From positions 1-49,659 of the forward strand of contig NZ_AJTQ01000052.1 in NCBI RefSeq assembly GCF_000262345.1: a stretch of DNA of 49,659 nt, given 5' to 3'. The position numbers were made by a program, and so were the translations under genes. Source of the DNA: Streptomyces xiaopingdaonensis. GTDB lineage: Bacteria; Actinomycetota; Actinomycetes; Streptomycetales; Streptomycetaceae. Under the pieces are notes generated by a model. That model worked only from the letters and a program-made list of their open reading frames with translations. It was not told where the DNA came from and searched no databases. Of this stretch, positions 16,927 to 27,820 are shown in pieces (position 1 is the first letter of the stretch; each line of letters starts with the position of its first letter).

Positions 16927-19443
16927 TCAGGGAAGCTCGGGAAGGTCCCCGGGGAAGAGGAGGGTGAGGTCGTCCGTGTCGGGCTCGGTGAACTGGGCCA
17001 CGCGTCCCGCGTGGCGCTCGATCATCGCCTCGAAGGTCTGCCGGGCGGTACGCCCGTTGCCGAACGACGAACCCTTCGGAAGCGCCTCGAAATACGCCGA
17101 GAGAGCCTCCCGCGTGCCCTCCCCGAGCCGGTACTCCTGCTCCACGGCCTGCTGCTCGACGATGCTGAGAAGCTCGGCAGGACCGTAGTCGCCGAAGGTG
17201 ATCGTCCGGGAGAACCGGGACGCCACCCCGGGGTTGACGGCGAGGAACCGCGCCATCTCCGCCGTGTACCCGGCGACGATGACGACCGTGCCGTCCCGGT
17301 GATCCTCCATCAGCTTGACCAGCGTGTCCACCGCCTCCTTGCCGAAGTCCCGCCCGGAGTCCTCGGGCGAGAGGGCGTACGCCTCGTCGATGAAGAGCAC
17401 GCCGCCCTGCGCCCGCTCGAACGCTTCCTGGGTACGCAGCGCGGTGGAACCGATGTGCTCCCCGACAAGGTCGACCCGCGAGACCTCGACGAGGTGTCCG
17501 TGCTCCAGCACCTGGAGCGACCGGAGGATCTCCCCGTAGAGCCGCGCGACGGTGGTCTTGCCCGTGCCGGGCGAGCCGGTGAAGACGAGGTGCCGGTGGA
17601 CGGAGGCGGCCTTCAGCCCCGCGCGCTCCCGACGCCGGCCGACCTCGATCATGTCGATCAGCGCACGCACCTCGCGCTTGACGCTCTCCAGCCCGACGAG
17701 CGCGTCGAGTTCACCGAGCACCTCGCCCGCGGGACGCGCCGGCGGCTGCTCGACGGGCGCCTGGTTCTTCGCCTGCTGCCCCGGCTTGCGGGAGCCGGTG
17801 GCGGCCGGCTCCAACTGCGGTGCCCGCGCCCGCGGTCCGGTCGGCAGCGCCCCCTGCCGGGGCACGCTCGCCGCCGCCTCGGCGTCGGCCGGTATCTCCA
17901 CGCCGCCTCCCGCCGACACCGGAGTCCGGAGGGGGTGCGGGACGCCCGACGGCTCCGCCGCGGCCCCGACCGTCGCGCTCTCGTCGCCTGTGCACTCCTC
18001 GACGGTCGGTCCGTCGGCGCCGAACTCGTAGCCGCCGCGCGCGCATCGCTCGGTGCGGCACCGGCGGAGCGTCGTGCGGCAGCCGTCGATGACGTGGAAG
18101 CCGAACCCCTCGGACCCGGTGATCCGGGAGCCCTCGAAGGTGCCCCGCCCGTCGGCCGAGACGTAGCAACCCGCTTCCGTCACCGAGCTGATGGTGCACC
18201 GCTCGACCGTCGGGTCGGCGCCCCTCGTGACGATGATGCCCGTGGCTGCCGAGTCGATGGTGCAGCCGGAGAGGACGCCGCCGCTGCCGTGATCGCGGAA
18301 CCAGGCGCCGGTCGTCGTCTGGGAGATGCGGCAGTCGTGGAGCTCCACGGCGCCGCCGTCGCTCACCGAGACCGCCGTGCCCTGGACCCGGGAGAGGTCG
18401 CTGTCGGTGACGTCGGCCCGGGAGCCGCGGTCGAGGACGAAGACGGCGTCGGGGACGGAGTGCACCCGGCAGGTGTCGAGGATCGCCGTCGCGCCGTCGC
18501 TCACCCACACCGCCGGGTAGTCGCCCGTGGCCTCGTGGACCTCGCAGCCGTTGGCATCGACGCGGGTGCCCGCGTCCCACACGGAGAGGCCGTTGCGTCC
18601 GAAGCGGCGCACTGCCGACCTCGTCAGTGTCAGGACCGAGCGCGAGCGCAGGTCGACGGCGTTCTCCGGGATGTCGTGGATCTCGCAGTCGGCGAGGGTG
18701 AGCACGGCGTCCGACTCCAGCGTCACACCGTCGGCCGTCGTGCGGTGCACGCGGCAGTCGGTGAAGTGCCCGCTGGCGCGGCCCGCGACGCGCAGGCCGC
18801 TCCCCTTGATCTCGTAGACCTCGCAGCCGACGGCCTCCGCCGCGCTGCCCTCGCCGTGGAGCGCGATCCCGGCGCCCGAAGCGTGGTGGACACGGCACTG
18901 CTCCAGCCGCGGGTGCGCGCCGTCCCGCACCGAGACGCCCGCCTGCCCGGCCGCGACGACCTCGCACTCCTCGTAGACGCCGCCGGCCTCGCCCGAGACG
19001 CTGACCCCGACGCCCGCCGGATTGTCGACCGTGCACTGCCGCACCGTCGGCCTGGCACCGCCGCGGACCTCGATCCCCGCGGCCGAACGGGCCGTCACCC
19101 GCACCCCGTTGAGCACCGGGGTGCCCTCCTCGACGAGCAGCGCGGCGGCCGTGGGGTCCTGCCCCTCGACCTGGATGTCCTGCACCGTGGCCGAGGAGCG
19201 CACCGCGATCGCCACGCCCTCGGCCGGGGCTATTCGCACCGAACCAGGACCTCCGCGCTCGGGCCCCCGCAGCGTCACGGCCCGCTCGATGACGAGGTTC
19301 TCGCGGTACGTCCCCGGGGCGACGGTCAGCACGTCCCCGTCGGCGGCGGCCTGGAGGGCGGCGGCGAGCGAGGCGTACTCTCCCGTACGGCGCCGCCACC
19401 GCGACGTGCCGGTGTGCGTCACCTGGACCGTGCCCTGTGCCAT
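16927..19443 (-). CDS. Parallel beta-helix protein fused to a CbbX/EccA-type AAA+ ATPase
   Basis: An 838-residue fusion. Residues ~15-500 form a right-handed parallel beta-helix with about twenty turns, seen as repeating units of the type 'GVSVRDGAHPRLEQCRVH' with regularly placed Cys and Gly. A Pro/Ala/Gln linker (about 510-570) leads to an AAA+ domain: VGLESVKREVRALI, Walker A GSPGTGKTT (about 623-631), Walker B VLFIDEAY (about 682-689), and sensor region VIVAGYTAEM. The AAA+ part belongs to the CbbX/SpoVK/EccA group; EccA is the cytosolic ATPase of type VII secretion. The ATG at 19443 was chosen because a further extension would run into the promoter region. The Rv1733c-like gene lies upstream on the same strand. 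Confidence 0.88.
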   Translation of the reverse strand: MAQGTVQVTHTGTSRWRRRTGEYASLAAALQAAADGDVLTVAPGTYRENLVIERAVTLRGPERGGPGSVRIAPAEGVAIAVRSSATVQDIQVEGQDPTAAALLVEEGTPVLNGVRVTARSAAGIEVRGGARPTVRQCTVDNPAGVGVSVSGEAGGVYEECEVVAAGQAGVSVRDGAHPRLEQCRVHHASGAGIALHGEGSAAEAVGCEVYEIKGSGLRVAGRASGHFTDCRVHRTTADGVTLESDAVLTLADCEIHDIPENAVDLRSRSVLTLTRSAVRRFGRNGLSVWDAGTRVDANGCEVHEATGDYPAVWVSDGATAILDTCRVHSVPDAVFVLDRGSRADVTDSDLSRVQGTAVSVSDGGAVELHDCRISQTTTGAWFRDHGSGGVLSGCTIDSAATGIIVTRGADPTVERCTISSVTEAGCYVSADGRGTFEGSRITGSEGFGFHVIDGCRTTLRRCRTERCARGGYEFGADGPTVEECTGDESATVGAAAEPSGVPHPLRTPVSAGGGVEIPADAEAAASVPRQGALPTGPRARAPQLEPAATGSRKPGQQAKNQAPVEQPPARPAGEVLGELDALVGLESVKREVRALIDMIEVGRRRERAGLKAASVHRHLVFTGSPGTGKTTVARLYGEILRSLQVLEHGHLVEVSRVDLVGEHIGSTALRTQEAFERAQGGVLFIDEAYALSPEDSGRDFGKEAVDTLVKLMEDHRDGTVVIVAGYTAEMARFLAVNPGVASRFSRTITFGDYGPAELLSIVEQQAVEQEYRLGEGTREALSAYFEALPKGSSFGNGRTARQTFEAMIERHAGRVAQFTEPDTDDLTLLFPGDLPELP

Positions 19444-19546
19444 CGAGTGCCGTGCCCCAACCTCGTGCGAACCAAGATCTGTTGAACAGGTGACCACCGT
19501 AGCGTGTGCAGAGAGGGCCGTTGACACACCGTGGGGGCGGCGCCGC

Positions 19547-20152
19547 TCAGTTGCCGGCTCCCGCCCGCCCCCAGTCGGGGCCGATGCGCTGCCACTCCTG
19601 CGCCCATGCCGCGTACCGACGGCGCATCAGGAGCCGTACGCCGCAGCGGCGTCCGCACTCCACCGCCGCGACGGCCGCCGCGCCGACGCCGAGACCGGCG
19701 AGCGCCGAGTGCGAGGAGGCGGTGTGCGTCGTCATCGGGCGGCCCGTGTGCCGGCCGCGCTGGTCGGTCCAGATCGGGAAACGGTCGCCCACGTCCACGG
19801 CGCGCCGGGTGACCATCGAACCCTGCCGCACGTTTCCGTCGGGCGCGTACCAGTGCGCCCGGACGCGGTAGCGGTCCTCGGGAGGCGCGACCGCCTCGGC
19901 GTCGGTGACGACGGTCCGCTCCAGCGAGACCTGCTCGGCCGTCGCCCAGGTGCGCTGCCGCTCGGCGTGCTGCTGCCGCGCGCTCTCCACGAGGGCCGAC
20001 TCGACGGCCTCGGCACCGGCGAACCCCGCGACGGGCGCGCCGAGCACGATCAGCAGCGCGGCGCAGACGCCCAGCCACGCCTCCCGAAGATCGGTGGGGC
20101 GGCACAGCGGGTTCCCGCGCCACCGCCACAGCCCGGCGATCGTTCGCACCAC
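19547..20152 (-). CDS. Rv1733c-like membrane protein
   Basis: A 201-residue protein with two membrane helices (about residues 25-48 and 150-166) flanking an extracytoplasmic domain. The N-terminal [14 protein letters not shown] is the hallmark of the Rv1733c family, which in mycobacteria is a dormancy-induced membrane protein. The middle part reads [19 protein letters not shown] and [15 protein letters not shown], also family-typical. It ends 103 bases before the beta-helix/AAA+ gene and may be cotranscribed with it. Function unknown in Streptomyces. Confidence 0.8.
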   Translation of the reverse strand: MVRTIAGLWRWRGNPLCRPTDLREAWLGVCAALLIVLGAPVAGFAGAEAVESALVESARQQHAERQRTWATAEQVSLERTVVTDAEAVAPPEDRYRVRAHWYAPDGNVRQGSMVTRRAVDVGDRFPIWTDQRGRHTGRPMTTHTASSHSALAGLGVGAAAVAAVECGRRCGVRLLMRRRYAAWAQEWQRIGPDWGRAGAGN

Positions 20153-20565
20153 CGCTCACCCCCTCTTCCCCGTCCGTGCTTGCGGAGGGTGGTACACCAC
20201 GGGAGCGCGCGGCGGCGCCGTGCGTGCGCGGGCGGCGGGCGACGCCGGCGCGGAGACGCTCGCCACGTGCCGAAGAGCCTCCCGTTCAGGGGATTCTACT
20301 GATCCGGAGCCCGGCATGGAGGCAGGGTTTCGAAACGGCGGCATCCGCCGGGGCACACCGGCGCGCGCCGACCGCGGAAGCGCACCGCACGCCCTTCGCC
20401 CGGCGACGCCACGCCGGCGCCAACTCCCGGACGGCCCACCGTACTTCCGCCGCGCGCCTTGCGCCGCGCCTCCGGCGGGCGCACGCGACGGACGGAGCGC
20501 CTGCCGCGTTCCGCGCACGTGCACCGAGCGTTGCCGAACCGCAGCCCCGGGGCCACGATGGCGGT
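20153..20565. other. Divergent promoter region between Rv1733c-like and GAF regulator genes
   Basis: About 410 bases with no credible gene; long open frames cross it but lack typical composition. It holds the perfect palindrome GTTTCGAAAC at 20327-20336 (listed separately) and a less GC-rich patch around 20290-20340 that could contain promoters. Confidence 0.5.
20327..20336. promoter_or_regulatory. Perfect palindrome GTTTCGAAAC upstream of the ALDH operon
   Basis: A ten-base perfect palindrome in a locally AT-rich patch of the divergent gap, about 230 bases before the GAF regulator gene. A regulator binding site is possible; short palindromes also occur by chance. Confidence 0.3.
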
Positions 20566-21879
20566 GTGCACAATCCCTGGCTGGCACTGGAGGCAGGCGC
20601 GGACCCGCGGTCCCGCGCAGGAGAAGTGCGCCGCGCACACGAGGAGTTCGTCTCGGCGGGGGTGATCGGCCACCGTGTGCGCTCCGTCGTCGCCGACTCC
20701 TGGAGACGCTGCGCAGGCGCGGCCCTCGCCCCCGAAAGCACTGCCCGCGTCGACCTCGCCGGGGCCGACCTCGACTCCTTCCGCAGCGAGCACCGGCTCG
20801 CGCGCGTCATGCCCCTCTTCCGCGAGCTCCTCGGCACCGTCGCCGAGGACGGAGCCCATCTCCTCTCCGTCTGCGACGAGCACGGCCGCATGTTGTGGGT
20901 CGAGGGGCACCCCCAAGTCCGCAGGCACGCCGAGCAGATGAACTTCGTGCCCGGAGCCCGCTGGGCGGAGGGCTCCATCGGCACCAACGCGCCGGGTACG
21001 GCCCTCGCCGTCGACCAGCCGGTGCAGATCTTCGCCGCCGAACACTACTGCCGCCCCGTGCAGGCGTGGACCTGCGCCGCGGCCCCCGTCCACGACCCCG
21101 TCACCCACCGCATCATCGGCGCCGTCGACATCACGGGCGGCGACCACGTCGCCTCGCCGCAGAGCCTCGCCCTCGTCCGGGCCACCGCACGCGCGGCCGA
21201 GGCCCACCTCGCCTCGACGTCCGGCGGCACCGGCACCGCGCTGCACGTCCTCGGCAGGGACGAGGCGCTGCTGCGTACCGGGGCGGGCGAGCCGCACCGC
21301 CTGGGTCGCCGGCACAGCGAGATCCTCCTCCTGCTCACCGCGCACCCGGACGGCCTCACGGGCGAGCGCCTCGCGGCCGAGCTCTACGGCGACCGCGACG
21401 TCAACCCCGTCACCCTGCGCGCCGAACTCTCCCGTCTGCGGCAGCTGTTGGGCTCCCGCCTCGCCTCCCGCCCCTACCGCCTGCGCCAACGCCTCGCCAC
21501 CGACTACGACACGGTGACGGAGGCGCTCGGCGCCGGAGACGTCGGCACCGCGCTCGCCGCGTACCACGGGCCGCTGCTGCCGCTCTCCGAGGCGCCGGGC
21601 GTCGTCCGCCTGCGCCGACTGCTGGAGGACCGCCTCCGCCGCCGGCTCCTCGCCCGCCGCGACCCGTCCTTGCTGGAGGCGTGGGTGCGCAGCTCCTGGG
21701 GCGAGGACGACCTGCAGGCATGGGAGGCGCTCGCCGACGTGCGGACCGACGCCGACCCGCTCCACGGCTCGCTCGCCGCCCGCGTCCGGGAGCTGCGCGC
21801 GGCGTACGGAATCGAGGTGCCGGCTCCGGGCGACGGGCCCGCCGGGCCGCCAACGTCCGCGCAACGTCGGGGCGGTTAG
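20566..21879 (+). CDS. GAF domain transcriptional regulator of the acetaldehyde dehydrogenase operon
   Basis: A 437-residue protein starting at GTG 20566. The N-terminal region ([12 protein letters not shown] style) and the GAF domain (about residues 75-215) contain [18 protein letters not shown] and [16 protein letters not shown], the pattern of AcoR-type activators. It lacks the AAA+ sigma-54 domain and instead has a winged-helix region ([41 protein letters not shown]; about residues 245-310), so it works with ordinary sigma factors. Such GAF proteins occur next to AldB/ExaC-type dehydrogenases. The ALDH gene starts 53 bases downstream. Confidence 0.86.
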   Translation: MHNPWLALEAGADPRSRAGEVRRAHEEFVSAGVIGHRVRSVVADSWRRCAGAALAPESTARVDLAGADLDSFRSEHRLARVMPLFRELLGTVAEDGAHLLSVCDEHGRMLWVEGHPQVRRHAEQMNFVPGARWAEGSIGTNAPGTALAVDQPVQIFAAEHYCRPVQAWTCAAAPVHDPVTHRIIGAVDITGGDHVASPQSLALVRATARAAEAHLASTSGGTGTALHVLGRDEALLRTGAGEPHRLGRRHSEILLLLTAHPDGLTGERLAAELYGDRDVNPVTLRAELSRLRQLLGSRLASRPYRLRQRLATDYDTVTEALGAGDVGTALAAYHGPLLPLSEAPGVVRLRRLLEDRLRRRLLARRDPSLLEAWVRSSWGEDDLQAWEALADVRTDADPLHGSLAARVRELRAAYGIEVPAPGDGPAGPPTSAQRRGG

Positions 21880-21932
21880 CGTCCCGGCAGACGCCGGCGG
21901 ATCGCCCGCCGGCCGAGGACGGGAGGCAGAGT

Positions 21933-23455
<1,523 letters not shown>

Positions 23456-23456
<1 letters not shown>

Positions 23457-23848
23457 TGGCCGAGCAGGCGAGGACCGCGGCAGGACCGCCGGACGCCGAG
23501 CGGGTCGCGTTCACCGAGGCCGCCGCCGACCTGCTGCGCTCGCTCACCGGGATGCACGGTCCGCTGATGTTCCACCAGTCCGGCGGCTGCTGCGACGGCA
23601 GCAGCCCGATGTGCTACGAGCGCGGCGAGTTCCGCACGGGCGAGGGGGACGTCCTCCTCGGCGAACTCCGAGTCGACGGCGTGCCCGAGCCCGTGCCGTT
23701 CTGGATCTCGGCGAGCCAGTACGAGTACTGGAGCCACACCCACCTGACCGTGGACGTGGTGCCTGGACGCGGCAGCGGCTTCTCGCTGGAGGCTCCCGAG
23801 GGCGTCCGCTTCCTCATCCGCTCGAGGCTGCTGGAGTCCGACGGCTGA
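23456..23848 (+). CDS. DUF779 protein, ALDH partner
   Basis: A 130-residue protein of the DUF779 family, nearly always coded next to AldB/ExaC-type aldehyde dehydrogenases. The signature FHQSGGCCDGSSPMC holds three Cys at about residues 42-52 and suggests metal binding. ISASQYEYWSHTHLTVDVVPGRG is also typical. The ATG overlaps the ALDH stop by one base, so translation is coupled. The biochemical role is not established. Confidence 0.93.
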
Positions 23849-23854
23849 GCACCG

Positions 23855-24682
23855 TCACTCCAGCACCTCGACCGAGTCCCCGCTGCGCACCCTGCCCGGA
23901 TGCTCCGGCACCAGCAGCTGCCCGAAGGGCAGTCGGTCGCCGAGGCGACGGTGGCGGGCCAGGGTGCGCAGCGGCTCCTTGCCCCGCACCGCCGTGGACT
24001 GGTCGGTCGTCGTCACCACGCAGCGGGAGCAGGCCATGGCCACCTCGAAGACGACCTCGCCGATGCGCAGGCGGCGCCAGCCGTCCTCCGCCCAGGGCGC
24101 CGCGCCCTCGACGACGAGGTTGGGGCGGAACCGGTCCATCGGGAGCGGGCCCTCCCCGGCGTGGTCGCCCTGCGCGACGAGGGAGTTGAGCGCGTCGAGC
24201 GACGAGACGGAGGTGAGCAGCAGCGGAGCGCCGTCGGCGAACGAGACCGTGCCGTCCGGGCGGGCGAACTCCGGGCCGAGCGGGCGGCGTACGGCGGGTG
24301 CGTCGAGGTGGACGAGCTCCGCCTCCGTACCGAGGAACCCGCCGAACCACGCCTCGGCCTCCGCGGGGCCCCGGAGCCCCTCGACCTTGGAGCCCGCGAC
24401 CGTGACGACCGCCGCCTCGGCGTCGTCGAGCGGCGCCGGAAGCGAAAGGGCGGCACGACCCGGCGCGCTGATCCGCGCCGCGCCGCCGGGCCGGGGCTCC
24501 GCGGTGGCGAGCGCGAGCCGCGGGTGCTCGCGCTGCGTCAACGCGACGCCGGCCGGCGAACTCACCACCCACCTGCGGTCACCCGCAGGACCCCACGGCT
24601 GGACGAGCATCTCCGCACACGGGGTGCCCCCCAGCGCTTTGACGGGATGGACGTGGAGCGACAGCAGCGTGGGTGGCGTCAT
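23855..24682 (-). CDS. MOSC domain protein (mARC/YcbX-like, without ferredoxin domain)
   Basis: A 275-residue molybdenum cofactor sulfurase C-terminal domain protein. The N-terminal MOSC beta-barrel begins LSLHVHPVKALGG. The MOSC domain (about residues 125-270) contains the conserved cofactor Cys in MACSRCVVTTTDQ (about residue 220), which in mARC-type enzymes binds molybdenum. No 2Fe-2S ferredoxin domain follows, so electrons must come from a separate partner. Family members reduce N-hydroxylated compounds. It ends six bases from the convergent DUF779 gene. Confidence 0.9.
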   Translation of the reverse strand: MTPPTLLSLHVHPVKALGGTPCAEMLVQPWGPAGDRRWVVSSPAGVALTQREHPRLALATAEPRPGGAARISAPGRAALSLPAPLDDAEAAVVTVAGSKVEGLRGPAEAEAWFGGFLGTEAELVHLDAPAVRRPLGPEFARPDGTVSFADGAPLLLTSVSSLDALNSLVAQGDHAGEGPLPMDRFRPNLVVEGAAPWAEDGWRRLRIGEVVFEVAMACSRCVVTTTDQSTAVRGKEPLRTLARHRRLGDRLPFGQLLVPEHPGRVRSGDSVEVLE

Positions 24683-24781
24683 GCCCCGGATTCTGCCACT
24701 GCGTACGGGTATTCGGGGCGCGGTCCGCCACAGTGCCGCCCGCGACGCCGGGACCGGACGCGGACCGCGGTCGACGGCCGG

Positions 24782-25336
24782 TCAGCCGCCGGCACCGAGG
24801 AGGCGCTCGGCGCGGTCGAGGCTGGCGCGTACGTTCGCCACCCCGGTGAGCCGCCTCGCCTCGGCGAACTCCAGCCACCGCAAGGGGGCTTCGGGGTGCT
24901 CCTCGCGCACCTGCCCGGGGACGCGGGTGGCGAGGACGAAGCGGAGGTCGAGGTGCTCGTGGGCCGGTTCGTCGCGGCCGGGGGCGACGGGGACGCGGAC
25001 GAGGTGGAGGAGGGCCGCGTCGGGCCAGGGGGCGAGATCGGGCAGGCCCGTCTCCTCGGCGGCTTCGCGCAGCGCGACGTCGAGCGGCAGCTCCTCGCCC
25101 GGGTCGGCGTGCCCGCCGACCTGCAGCCACTGCTGCTGGCGCTGGTGCCAGCGCAGGAGCACCCGCCCGCTGCGGGGTGCGACGACGAGGGCGGAGGCGG
25201 TGAAGTGCAGCGGGGTCGCCCGGCTCCACGGCGCGGCCTCCGCCGCCAGCTCCCGGGCGCGGGCGAGCGCCTTCTCCTCCGCGGCGTCCTCGGCGCGGTG
25301 CGCGCGGACCACGTCGAGCAGGGCGGTTGTCGCCAT
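24782..25336 (-). CDS. NUDIX hydrolase
   Basis: A 184-residue NUDIX hydrolase. The Nudix box starts at GGHADPGE (about residue 73) and continues to REAAEETGL (about residue 95), keeping every catalytic Glu. About 45 residues of charged helix precede the domain. The ATG has AAGGAG six bases upstream. Family members hydrolyse nucleoside diphosphates linked to another group; the substrate is not predictable here. It lies 99 bases upstream of the MOSC gene on the same strand. Confidence 0.92.
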   Translation of the reverse strand: MATTALLDVVRAHRAEDAAEEKALARARELAAEAAPWSRATPLHFTASALVVAPRSGRVLLRWHQRQQQWLQVGGHADPGEELPLDVALREAAEETGLPDLAPWPDAALLHLVRVPVAPGRDEPAHEHLDLRFVLATRVPGQVREEHPEAPLRWLEFAEARRLTGVANVRASLDRAERLLGAGG

Positions 25337-25484
25337 GACGGCTCCTTCCGCGGCAACGTGCCCGCGCCGCAGGGGTGTTGGCGTGCGCCGACCGGCGCCC
25401 GGACCGGTCGTGGACGGTAGCCCGCCGTCCCGTGCCGTCTCAAGCGGGTTTCCTCCGGCCGGTGCGTACCCGCGCCTTTCCTGG

Positions 25485-26969
25485 TCAGTGGCGTCGCAGC
25501 GCCCGGTCGGTCGCGATGAGGGCGAGGAGCGCGAGCGCGAGGACGCCGCAGGTGGCGCCTATGCGGTGCAGGCCCGCGTCGTCGGCGCGGCTCTGGAAGA
25601 AGAGCCCGATCAGGCCGGCCGCCGTCATCGCGCCGAGGTACTGCGAGGTGCGCTGGAAGCCGGCGGCCGCGCCCGTGCCGCCGGGCGGCGCCTGCGCGTA
25701 GACGGCGGCCTGGTTGCCGGTCCCGACGAGCCCCTGCGGGACACCGAAGAGGACCGAGACGCCGGCGAGGACGAGCAGCGGCGTCCCCTCGGAGACGAGG
25801 ACGAGCGCGAGTGCTCCGCCCCCGGTGAGCAGCGCGGCGAGGACGAGGGGCCCGCGGAGCGTGCCCGTCCGCGCGGCCGGCAGCGAACAGGCCGTCGCCG
25901 CAAGGGACATCGGCAGCATGGCGAGGCCCGCCTGGAGCGGCGTGGCGCCGTGCGCCTCCTCCAGCCACTGCGCCCAGCCGTACATGACGCAGTACACGAC
26001 GAGGTAGGCGAGGCCGTGCCGCAGGTAGGTCCGGGCGAGGGCCGGGTGCGCACGGAGCAGCCGCAGGTCGAGGAAGGGCGCGGCCCGGCGCAGTTCGACG
26101 GCGACGAGCCCGCAGCAGAGCGCCCCCGCGACGGGCAGCAGCCACCACGGGGGAGCGTCGAGCCGCATGACGAAGAGCAGCACGGCGGTGAGCGAGGCGG
26201 CGAAGAGCACGACGCCCGGCCAGTCGGTCCGCGCGGCGTGCGCGGTCCGCGGTGGGTCGCGCGGCAGCCAGGCGTACGCGAGGACGAGCGCGAGCAGGGC
26301 GAGGGGCACGTTGAGCGCGAAGGTCGCACGCCAGCCGACCGTCGCGGAGAGCAGCCCGCCGAGGACGGGACCGAGCGCGGTGCTGCCGAGCGCGGCCATG
26401 GACATCAGCCCCAACACCCGGCGGGGAAGCGGCACTCCGGTGGCGTGCGCCCTCGCGCGCAACAGTGCCATCGCCGACGGGTACGCGGCCGCCGTTCCCA
26501 CGCCGAGCAGCCCTCGCGAGACGACGAGCGGCCACAACTGCACCGCCGTGAGTCCCACGGCCCCTGCGGCGGCGACCAGGACGAGGCCGCCCGCGAGGAC
26601 GCGCCGCGGGCCCGTGCGGTCGGCGACCCCTCCGAGGACGGGTTGCGCCACGGCGCTCGTGAGGTACAGGACCGAGACCAGCCACGCGGTGGAGGCGGCG
26701 CCGACCCCGAGGTCGCCGCCGATCGAGACGAGACTCGTCGCGATCATCGTGGAGTTGAGCGGGTTGAGCACCGCGGCGAGCAGAAGCGGGGCCATCAGGC
26801 GCGCCCGGTACGGCGAACGCCCGCCGGCCGGGGCAGCGGTGCCCGACGGCACCCCCTTCCGTCGCGGACGGTGGGCGCGGGGGAGCGGACCCGTGCGGTG
26901 CGTGGTGCCGGGGGGCCGGTGCGCGGAGGGTGTGCCCGCACCTCGTGCGTCGTCCTCCGCCGCGCTCAC
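25485..26969 (-). CDS. MFS drug exporter, EmrB/QacA (DHA2) type
   Basis: About 494 residues if translation starts at GTG 26969, which overlaps the MarR stop as GTGA. The first 58 residues are a charged, low-complexity extension; the first membrane helix starts at MAPLLLAAVLNPLNSTM (ATG 26795, an alternative start). Motif A (GGVADRTGPRRVLAGG), the drug-antiporter motif C region (GSTALGPVLGGLLS) and twelve to fourteen helices identify a proton-driven multidrug exporter. It is coupled to the MarR regulator, which most likely represses both genes until a toxic ligand binds. Confidence 0.88.
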   Translation of the reverse strand: MSAAEDDARGAGTPSAHRPPGTTHRTGPLPRAHRPRRKGVPSGTAAPAGGRSPYRARLMAPLLLAAVLNPLNSTMIATSLVSIGGDLGVGAASTAWLVSVLYLTSAVAQPVLGGVADRTGPRRVLAGGLVLVAAAGAVGLTAVQLWPLVVSRGLLGVGTAAAYPSAMALLRARAHATGVPLPRRVLGLMSMAALGSTALGPVLGGLLSATVGWRATFALNVPLALLALVLAYAWLPRDPPRTAHAARTDWPGVVLFAASLTAVLLFVMRLDAPPWWLLPVAGALCCGLVAVELRRAAPFLDLRLLRAHPALARTYLRHGLAYLVVYCVMYGWAQWLEEAHGATPLQAGLAMLPMSLAATACSLPAARTGTLRGPLVLAALLTGGGALALVLVSEGTPLLVLAGVSVLFGVPQGLVGTGNQAAVYAQAPPGGTGAAAGFQRTSQYLGAMTAAGLIGLFFQSRADDAGLHRIGATCGVLALALLALIATDRALRRH

Positions 26970-27448
26970 TCCTCGACCAACTCGCGGAGCACTTCCGCCG
27001 CTTCGGCGACCTGGCGCAGCTCCGGCCCTCCGAGCGCGCACAGGCGGGCGGCGAGCCAGCCGTGCTTCGCCTGCCGGAGCGCGGCGAGTTCCTGGCGTCC
27101 CGCCTGCGTCGGCGCGAGCTGGACCTGGCGGCCGTCGGTGGGGTGGGCCTGCCGCGTCACGAGGCCGCGTTCCTCGAGGGCGACGAGGGTGGCGCGCATC
27201 GACTGGGGGCGGACGAGTTCGGCGCGGGCGAGCCCGGCGATCGTCGAGGGGCCCGACTCGACGAGCCGGGCGAGCGCCGAGCGCTGCGACGCAGTGAGCC
27301 CGTTCCCCGACGAAGCCGCGCGCAGCCGCCGTTGGAGGAGCGCGGCTGTGGTCGCGAGGCTCGCCGCGAGGGCGGCGGCCTCTCGGGGATCGCCCGCGGC
27401 GGGGCGTCGGGCGGGGACGCCGGGCGGGCCGCAACGGGGGCTGGACAT
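26966..27448 (-). CDS. MarR family transcriptional regulator
   Basis: A 160-residue MarR-type winged-helix repressor. The recognition region reads GPSTIAGLARAELVRPQSMRATLVAL (about residues 65-90), the wing LVTRQAHPTDGRQVQLAPT follows, and a C-terminal helix pair forms the dimer interface. The stop overlaps the GTG of the exporter downstream, so the two form a classic MarR-exporter operon. The ATG at 27448 is the only sensible start. Palindromes in the leader (27478-27530) are candidate operators. Confidence 0.9.
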   Translation of the reverse strand: MSSPRCGPPGVPARRPAAGDPREAAALAASLATTAALLQRRLRAASSGNGLTASQRSALARLVESGPSTIAGLARAELVRPQSMRATLVALEERGLVTRQAHPTDGRQVQLAPTQAGRQELAALRQAKHGWLAARLCALGGPELRQVAEAAEVLRELVEE

Positions 27449-27820
27449 GGCGCGCAGAGTAGTTTTCGACAGGTGAACTTGCAAGATTTCCTGTCTTTTG
27501 TTGCCCAGCGATGCGCAGTTGCAACGTTGCCGCGCCATGTGACGGAGCGTCAACCAACCGTGTGTGCAGCGTTGTTGGACGATGCAACGGTTCAACGGGT
27601 CGACGTGAAACGCAAAGTGCAGGGTTCCGTCCGCAAGTATCTATCTGATAATTTCAATATGCTCGCTTCGACTGCGAGCGCAAGGAAGGCTCCAATGCCG
27701 CCGCGTCACGGCGGTGTTGGCGCCGCTTCGGGCCCCCCGAAGCCCAGCGGGTCTCCGGAGGGCGACCGAACGCCGCCCGGACCGCACCTGCCTGCACCAT
27801 CTGCGGAAAGAGTACGAGCG
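27449..27820. other. AT-rich divergent regulatory region between marR-like and DUF397 genes
   Basis: 372 bases without a gene, clearly less GC-rich than the surroundings. It holds a cluster of TTGC/GCAA palindromes (27478-27530, listed separately), further CAACG/CGTTG words at 27550-27597, and an AT-rich run (27636-27660) with a GATAAT hexamer at 27647-27652 that resembles a -10 box reading toward DUF397. Confidence 0.6.
27478..27530. promoter_or_regulatory. Cluster of GCAA palindromes, candidate operators
   Basis: Three perfect palindromes lie close together: CTTGCAAG (27478-27485), GTTGCAAC (27518-27525) and GCAACGTTGC (27521-27530), the last two overlapping. They share the core TTGCAA or GCAACGTTGC. 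They are just upstream of the MarR gene (reading left) and far upstream of DUF397 (reading right), so either could be controlled. Confidence 0.5.
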
